Source: Parastagonospora avenae f. sp. tritici 18332-5
Lineage: Eukaryota > Ascomycota > Dothideomycetes > Pleosporales > Phaeosphaeriaceae
DNA length: 64,000 nucleotides
Assembly (NCBI GenBank): GCA_022559985.1
Contig: JAFJTR010000028.1
Coordinates: 62,001-126,000, forward strand
Direction of reading: 5' to 3'
The notes below the pieces were generated by a model that had not been told where the DNA came from, searched no databases, and worked only from the letters and a program-made list of their open reading frames with translations. Shown one piece after another: positions 57,765-64,000 of the stretch. Within the stretch, counting starts at the first letter, position 1, and every line of letters begins with the position of its first letter. The translations under genes were made by a program, and so were the position numbers.

Positions 57765-58353
57765 GTTGTGGAGAGGTCGCAGTGGGGTTGCGATGATGAT
57801 GGTCGGTACCAAGGCGTAAAGGTAAACAGGAAGGCGCGGGTCGGTAAACATGCCAAGCGGTCTGTGCATACTACGCTCCAACAGCTACAACTTCTGCGGG
57901 ATTTCCAGATGCCATAGAAGATATAAGCCAGTAGCTGGGAAGTGTTTTCATAGCTAGCTTTGAAAGGCTACGACGGAGGTTCATAGTTCAATGTTGTTCT
58001 GTACATCTGGGCAGTGACGTTTGCTGCTGTCACGTGAGCCCGCGTTTAGCGCAATACAGGTGTCGGGCGCTCATCGAAGTGCCCATGTGGAGTGGAGCAA
58101 ACATGACCCCATGGCTTTACACCGACGACAACACAACCTACATTTTCTCGAGCGCGTGGGGTCACACAAGCCTGCAGAATTGACTCTTGTAGCTGCACCA
58201 ATGCGCTTGCGTCAAGATTTGCTGCAAGGTCTTTGGCCAAAATCGTAGGTGAAGCATTGCAATGCTCATTCCTGAGCACTACTGAGCGGTTGATCAGGTT
58301 TGTGTGAAACGACTTTTACTTCGCGCCCTCCACTCTGTCTCACTTCGGCAATC
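57765..58353. promoter_or_regulatory. Shared divergent promoter, Spc105/KMT6
   Basis: The 589 bp between two divergent start codons. A CCAAT occurs near 58197 (gcaccaatgcgc). No certain cell-cycle element is recognised. Confidence 0.5.
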
Positions 58354-61300
58354 ATGGCAAACATGCAAGGAGGGTCTGGTGAGAACCCTTACTGTGTCGA
58401 TGATCCAGAACCACCAAGCTGGTTCTCTAAACCAGCGACCTCGTTCTCTAAACCAACAAATTCTACTAGCATCGCGGGCTACGTCGACTTCATCGACGAA
58501 GACAACCCTACGGAAAGACCTATCGACGAACTACCTGCAGGTAGCCGAACTGCAGACCAAAGAAGACCTAAGCGCGACCGCAGATCCAACTTGGAAAGCG
58601 GAAACTCAGTAGCTGAGCGTCGAAAATCGGACTTGATGACCAGCGATCCAGACCGTGACGTGATTGACTTGACTTTCAGTGACGACGAGGGGGGTGAGAG
58701 AGGCCGCCGCCATGCGTCACGAAGAAGCGAGACAAACAATGTCTCTGATCAGGCGAGAGCTGGAGCTTCGTCAACAAATGAGGTGTCTAAAACGAGACCA
58801 GCAGAGAAAGAGAAGCTTTCTGAACCGATCACACCCTTCTGGCAGCTCCATGATGCGAACAGTGGAACGTCCTCCCATTCCCCAATCGGAGGTCGAGCCG
58901 ACCCTGAGCGCGAACAGACCACTCCACGGCGCGTTAATGCTGATGCGACTTCGACACCGCGGCGCGAAAAAGATACCAACCAACCAGGAACATCCGGCTC
59001 ACCAACACGACCTCTAGAGGGAACAAAAAGGATCCGCGATCCGAACGTGTCGCGAATCCTCACAAAGGCAAGGGCTATCAAAAGTGCGGCAAGTCCTCCA
59101 ACACACAGATCACGCTTTGGCCAACTTACCGGTACTCATCGCCACGCAAGTGACCATGCAAATTCATCGAGTTCTGCCATCGTGTCAAAACACCAACCAG
59201 GAGGACAAGCATCATTTGCAAAACGCGGACTGGGCTCGGCGCTTTCAAACAAACCTGACACCGAAGCTAACCCACAGGACGGGCATAGAGGTCAAAACAA
59301 AGTTGCAAAAAGCCTACCGCTAGATGTGCTGCATGAGAACAGTCGTGGTGAAGACACTGACATGGGTGCTAAGGTCTCTGGGCCTGGAGACCTGCTTGCT
59401 CCAGCCTGTGTGCCAACTGAGCCAGAAGACTCCCACCCAGGCATTCGAACATCTCCACCTCCACCACGCCTGTCTTCTTCCGAAGCAGTTCAAGCTCAAG
59501 TAGACAACATGGCACAGCTTTCACCACTGGAAATTGTAGACACGAACCAACTGGGTTAGTCCTCTTCCCACACACATGTGGATCAAAGTCTGATTATACG
59601 TTCTGTTGCGTAGTGTCCTCGGTTTCCATACAGGCTGACTTGAGCAGAAACATTGAGTCCACTCGCCGGCGATTCGAAGCTTCTCTTAGTCACCGTCTTA
59701 ACGAAAGATATGAAGACCATGCTTATCTAGTAAAAGTGTGTAGGAAAGGTGTATGATCTACGCGTAAGCTGACAAAAATGTAGAACATAATGTGGCGTCA
59801 GAGAACGTGCTACGAACGTGAACTGCGATTGAAGCGATCAAATGCCAGTAGTCAACGGCTTCAAAGGCCAGCCACGACTCGACCGGCGCGCATACAATCA
59901 ATTTCGCCTTTCATGAACATGACAGATACGCAAAGCCCCTTCGACAAGGGCAACCACAAAGCCAGCTTGAATGATGTCAGTCAGGACGTCTTTACTAAGG
60001 TCAATCCAAAGGGTGTAATCAGGTCATCCTGGAGCGTCAAATCCACCACTTTTGCGCCTGAAGCTCTTCAAATACCTTCATTCATGGAATATGTCAGTTT
60101 AAGAACCAACGTACTCGCTGATAATGAGTCAAAACTTCTGACCATGCCATGGTTGGGCGACGACGAGCCAGAAAAACGCCAAAAAGCTTTGAAGGATGAC
60201 CTACCGCACAAGTACGAGATCAAGTTCGACAAAAATCCCTACTTTGATCTCCGAAACGAACAGCATAACTTCTATTTCGGGACCGTGTCTTCACTGCTCG
60301 ACGACTTGGGGCTGTCTTGGGACGTGATGCTTTACTATCTGCTAGCACCTGATACATCTCTGGCACGTATAAATCGAATTGCAGACAGATACGAGGATTA
60401 TGAAACTCTCATACAAGAACGAACAGCCTACGAAGAAGAAACGTTTCAGCGGGATGATTCGGAGCAGCAAGTCATCTTGATTGAACGTGAACCTGATTCG
60501 TGGCATAAGCTGTTACCTCACCTGCAGCTTCGAGAGCCCTCCTTCATGCAGCTCCGTATGGCTGCGCTTACATGCGCGGCGATCTTGACCAATTGCAATT
60601 TCAGTCCTTGGTATTTGGTCAAGGAAAGTACGACGATGCGAGAGTATATTGCTGCCAAAACAAAGTCTGCTGAGGCTGCACCCAAGTCTGAATTTAGAAG
60701 CATCGTGTGTAGTGTTTGTCACGAGTAAGTACTTGCATGTCAACGACGAGACACACCTGACCAAACATGAATAGACACAATTGCCTTTTCCATGGTCAAA
60801 TTCGAGAACACCCTGAAAGCGGGACCGCCTCGGAAAACTCGGAAGAAGATCCGGATGAAGACTCGGAAGAAGACCTTATGCCCATACACTTCGATTCAGA
60901 TGACTCCGATGTCGAAAAGATTGTCAATTACAAGTTCCCATCAAATTCAAATGGCTTGAAGAACCAGCCAACTTCAAAAGTGCCTGGGCGATCGTTGCCC
61001 CCACCAGGAGATTTCAGACCCAAGTGGTGGTTGGACTACACTATTACCTCTCAATGGGACGAGAGGAAACCCTTCGTTCCGTGCAATCACGAAGGCACTT
61101 GTGCGGATGCCAGGTGTCGCTGCTTCATGGAGAACGTCACATGCGAGAAGACGTGCAGATGCCCCTCGAGCTGCAACCGGCGCTTTCCGGGCTGTACATG
61201 CGCTGCTATGCCCGGGAATCGTACTTGCGCGCTTGTCAAAGACTGCCTATGCGTCAAATTTAAGAGAGAGTGCGATGCCGATCTTTGCGGGAGTTGCGGC

Positions 61301-62464
61301 GCCACCGACATCCTTGATCCTGTCAACCGCTACAACGATGAGCTACTGCACAATAGATGCGCGAATGTTGCGATTCAGAGAGGTGTGCCTAAGAAGACCT
61401 TGCTCGGGAGGTCAGAGGTGCATGGCTTTGGTCTCTATGCTGGCGAGGATATTGGTGCACATGAACTAATTGGCGAATATACTGGAGAAACGCTTTCCAT
61501 TGGAGAAATGCAACGGCGAGAAATCATCTACACCTACGAAAAGAACATGTACCTCTTTAAGCTCAACAAAGAACAAGATGTTGATGCGACACACATGGGA
61601 AACAAGCTGCGATTTATCAACAACGCGAACGCAATTCACTGCAATTGCGCCTCGAAGGTCGTGTTCTGTAACACGGTCTTCCGCGTAGCACTGTACGCAG
61701 TCATGAATATCAAGGCCGGGTCAGAATTATTCTTCAACTACAACTATCCAGAGGAAATGACCAGGAACTTCAAGCAACCTAAAGGCAAGATTGTGGCAGT
61801 AAAACAGGTTGTCAAGCAGCCAAAAAAAGGCAAGATGAAGCGAGCACCATCGTCCATCAACTCCATCATGTCAAGCACTGGAGAGTATGTAGACAAACCG
61901 GAACGGCCAGGGATGAGAGAGGCATTGGCCAAAGCCCGGGCTGCAAAGGCTGCTAAGAGAGCTTTAAAGCTTGCTGAAGACGGTCTGCAGACACACACTA
62001 TTACCGCTGCGAGTAGAAGACCAAATCAAGCACGAAAAGCAGCTAGCGGCCCAAGTAGCTTCCGAATGTCCATGGACCCGGACGTAGGAGGCCGATCAGT
62101 AAGAGAGCGAGACTCCAGCGCGCGGGAGGGCTCCAATGCCTCCAGGTCTCGCGCAGAGACTAGGGCGAACAGCGGGACACCCGCCCTTGTCATTCAAGAG
62201 ACCGACGATGAAGATGAGGATACCAATGGAGATGCAGAAGCTTCCGACCCCGAAGTCTTGGAAGCTGGAGAAGACGACTCCGCCGAGGAAGATGGCAGCC
62301 ATGCTAGCGATGCTGCTCCAGAAAGAGCAGGAGCAGCGCGACCTAGAATGAGGAAGTCGGCTCTTGTTGCGGTGAAGGAAGTCAAGAAGGCAAGGGGTGG
62401 AGCGAGACCTGGTGCAGGTAGGAAAAGGAAGCGACCTCTCATCGTTAATAGCGAGGATGAGTGA
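58354..62464 (+). CDS. KMT6: H3K27 methyltransferase, E(z)/EZH2-type (PRC2 catalytic subunit)
   Basis: Four exons (58354-59554, 59614-59735, 59784-60724, 60775-62464; introns 59, 48 and 50 bp) give 1317 residues. The first 400 residues are disordered. A helical middle region follows and then the Cys-rich CXC domain (CADARCRCFMENVTCEK, CPSSCNRRF), which precedes SET in E(z) proteins. SET motifs are GFGLYAGEDI, LIGEYTGE, GNKLRFIN and ELFFNYNYPEE. The usual NHS of the FINHS motif reads NNA here (1037-1039). About 240 residues follow SET, acidic then basic, ending in an AT-hook-like RPGAGRKRKRP; animal EZH2 ends at SET. The protein should deposit H3K27me3 and silence facultative heterochromatin in the nucleus. 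Start at 58354 is preferred by context; the frame is open to 58300. Confidence 0.93.
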
Positions 62465-62764
62465 GCTCCTTCAAGCTGCACAGGTTTGAAGATTAGTCGT
62501 TGTATTGATATTAATATAACCCTTGTTAGGGCTTCTACAGAAGTGATCCTGGCATACTACTATTTCAATGGCCTCTCTAGTGCATATCTCACAACGTTTG
62601 AGTACCAATAGAGCGTAGGTATAGGCGTGAGCTACGAGAGTTGGTCGCCAGCTCTGTACTTTCACTTTCCACTACATTTCCCCCTCGCATATGTGATGCG
62701 CTGTGATGGGGCAGCAGACGTGAAATCTCTTCTAGTCGTGGGGATGTATGTATAGCCACTGCGC
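62465..62764. other. Intergenic, convergent gene ends
   Basis: The 300 bp between KMT6 and the HYPK-like gene should hold both 3' UTRs. Nothing else is recognised. Confidence 0.5.
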
Positions 62765-63172
62765 TCAAGGCGCCACCGTAACGAACGCCGTCATAGCCTT
62801 GACAGCATCACCGTCATTCGCGCGCAGCAATTCAGTAGCTTTTTGTTTCGATACCTCGAGTTCCGCGACCTGTAATCAATCAGCTCCCACCCCAACACGC
62901 CTCTCTAGAACATGCTGTCCACCCACCAGAAGATTCACATCCGCCGGCTCGACCTTGACCGTCTTCTTCTCCTCGCCCTTCTTATCCTTAATATCTAACC
63001 CCTTCATCGCCTTATCCAGCGCATTCTTATCCACCTCTTTCTTCGCGCCCGAGTCTTCTTGTACATCTAGCGTTGACAATGCTGCAGCGGCCTTGCGATC
63101 CTCGGCAGTGCCTGTGGGCGCGTGTGGGTCTGCGGCGCCCTCGTGGACATCGGCGGGCTGGGGCTCGGCCAT
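62765..63172 (-). CDS. HYPK-like UBA-domain protein (NatA-associated)
   Basis: Two exons (63172-62927 and 62869-62765, 57-bp intron) give 116 residues. The first 80 residues are charged and disordered, with one Asp/Lys-rich segment (ALDKAMKGLDIKDKKGEE). The C terminus is a UBA-like domain (LEVSKQKATELLRANDGDAV followed by KAMTAF), as in Huntingtin-interacting protein K. HYPK binds the N-terminal acetyltransferase NatA at the ribosome and controls its activity. NAC-alpha has a similar UBA but a large NAC domain, which is absent here. The start at 63172 gives MAEPQPADVHE; an upstream in-frame extension exists but is low-complexity. Confidence 0.88.
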
Positions 63173-63748
63173 TGCGATGGGTGATGTGGGGCGAGGGGAG
63201 TGAATTGGTGTTATGGAGGTCGAGGAGGTAGACGAGAGTGAAAAGTAGGACATGCAATGGGTCAATGGCTGGGCGTGTAGACTGGAATGTGGGGTATGAC
63301 GACAGGTGGGTTTGCGGGTTGAGAAAGCGGTAATGCTGGCCAATCAGATAATAGAGTTGCCGTGATTGGTTGTACGTCGCGGCTTTTGCGAATGATTTTC
63401 CGGATGACTTGCACAAACTTAACTTCACCACTGTAGATCGAACGTAACAGACTACGCGAGTCTGTGACCTGGCCAATATACTTGGCTTACCTGTGGACCT
63501 CATCGCGTTCTCATAGTAAGTACTATCTCACCCACAGTCCTTTGACTTTACCAAAGCATTTCCTCCGCAAACAATTTTGCCGTTCTTTGAGTCATGTGTT
63601 TCGTTCTGTTATTGAACACCCATGTGGGCTGATCCTGGGCCGGCGCTCCAAATTAATATATTTGTGAGCATCGAACCAAGTGTCCTTCACGAGTGCAGAT
63701 ACAATAAAGTCTGTAGATATTGTTCTCTAACATTAACGCAGGGCACAA
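63173..63748. other. Intergenic region
   Basis: The 576 bp hold the promoters of the HYPK-like gene and of the last, partial gene. No specific site is seen. Confidence 0.45.
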
Positions 63749-64000
63749 ATGAACGTTGACGATACGGTTGGGAAATCAGACAAGAGACAGAAAATCTCGT
63801 ACCAGTTGCGAAAGCATTTAACGCCGAACAAATGTCGAATCCAAACGCTCAGTCATCAGAGTGGTCGCCCTCGTGTTAGACATCGCATTCGGTTGATTTT
63901 CCAATTACTAACGTTTAATAGCGTGGCGCTCCAAACCTCTCAAGCAAATAGTCACCTACGAAGACCAGGAGGCAGCTGATGCTGCTTGCAAGAGACTGTC
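63749..64000 (+). CDS. Partial hypothetical gene cut by the right edge
   Basis: Exon 1 (63749-63872) opens MNVDDTVGKSDKRQKIS. A 49-bp intron (63873-63921) with branch-like actaac and acceptor taatag leads to exon 2 (from 63922), which reads WRSKPLKQIVTYEDQEAAD and runs off the window. The donor gtgtta is weak, so the junction is tentative. The family is not recognised from this fragment. Confidence 0.45.

Noticed and set aside
1..64000. CRISPR arrays, bacterial operons, intact transposase or reverse transcriptase genes
   Set aside because: None is visible; repeats found are short and the genome is fungal.

Overview
The window is nuclear DNA of a filamentous ascomycete (Pezizomycotina). I infer this from the many 46-61 bp GT-AG introns, a two-C2H2 plus Zn2Cys6 regulator, a KMT6-type H3K27 methyltransferase, ERG4, a Srs2-type helicase and a KNL1/Spc105 protein. 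The class is probably Dothideomycetes, but I cannot prove that from this stretch. There are about 27 credible protein genes on both strands, one tRNA-like locus and one decayed gene. All exon limits were worked out by hand from splice sites and protein continuity.

Layout. 0-9 kb: a degenerate tRNA-Val-like locus, a small possibly mitochondrial protein, the anti-recombinase helicase Srs2, and a basic Arg/Ser-rich protein, with gene-poor flanks. 9.5-25 kb: a block rich in catabolic or secondary-metabolism functions. It holds an AKR7-type reductase, an FAD monooxygenase fused to an acetoacetate-decarboxylase-like domain, an unknown protein, an ALDH-fold protein lacking catalytic residues, an MFS transporter, a C2H2/Zn2Cys6 regulator divergent from a LigB/DODA-type dioxygenase, and a DHA2-type MFS transporter. 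25.4-27.1 kb: a two-domain chromate transporter. 27.1-31.3 kb: gene-poor, with a broken zinc-finger gene and a short dispersed repeat. 31.3-45.3 kb: housekeeping genes, namely PNG1, a Sur7/claudin-like protein, an alpha/beta hydrolase divergent from a PAP2 lipid phosphatase, an RBR ubiquitin ligase and sterol reductase ERG4. 45.7-53.4 kb: an MPU1-like PQ-loop protein, then fumarylacetoacetase, a cupin, a CocE/NonD hydrolase and a secreted type-B carboxylesterase. 54-63.2 kb: kinetochore Spc105/KNL1 divergent from PRC2 methyltransferase KMT6, then a HYPK-like protein. A partial gene runs off the right edge.

How genes may work together. The 9.5-25 kb block has oxygenation, ring-cleavage, reduction, efflux and regulatory functions without a PKS or NRPS backbone, so it could be an aromatic-compound catabolic or tailoring cluster; this is inference. 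The most unusual single observations are the monooxygenase-decarboxylase fusion, the ALDH-like protein without catalytic residues, the RBR gene whose frame meets a single TAG at a possible 3n-intron boundary, the decayed zinc-finger gene with a visible frame-breaking 10-bp duplication, and a repeated switch from C-rich to G-rich coding strand within genes.
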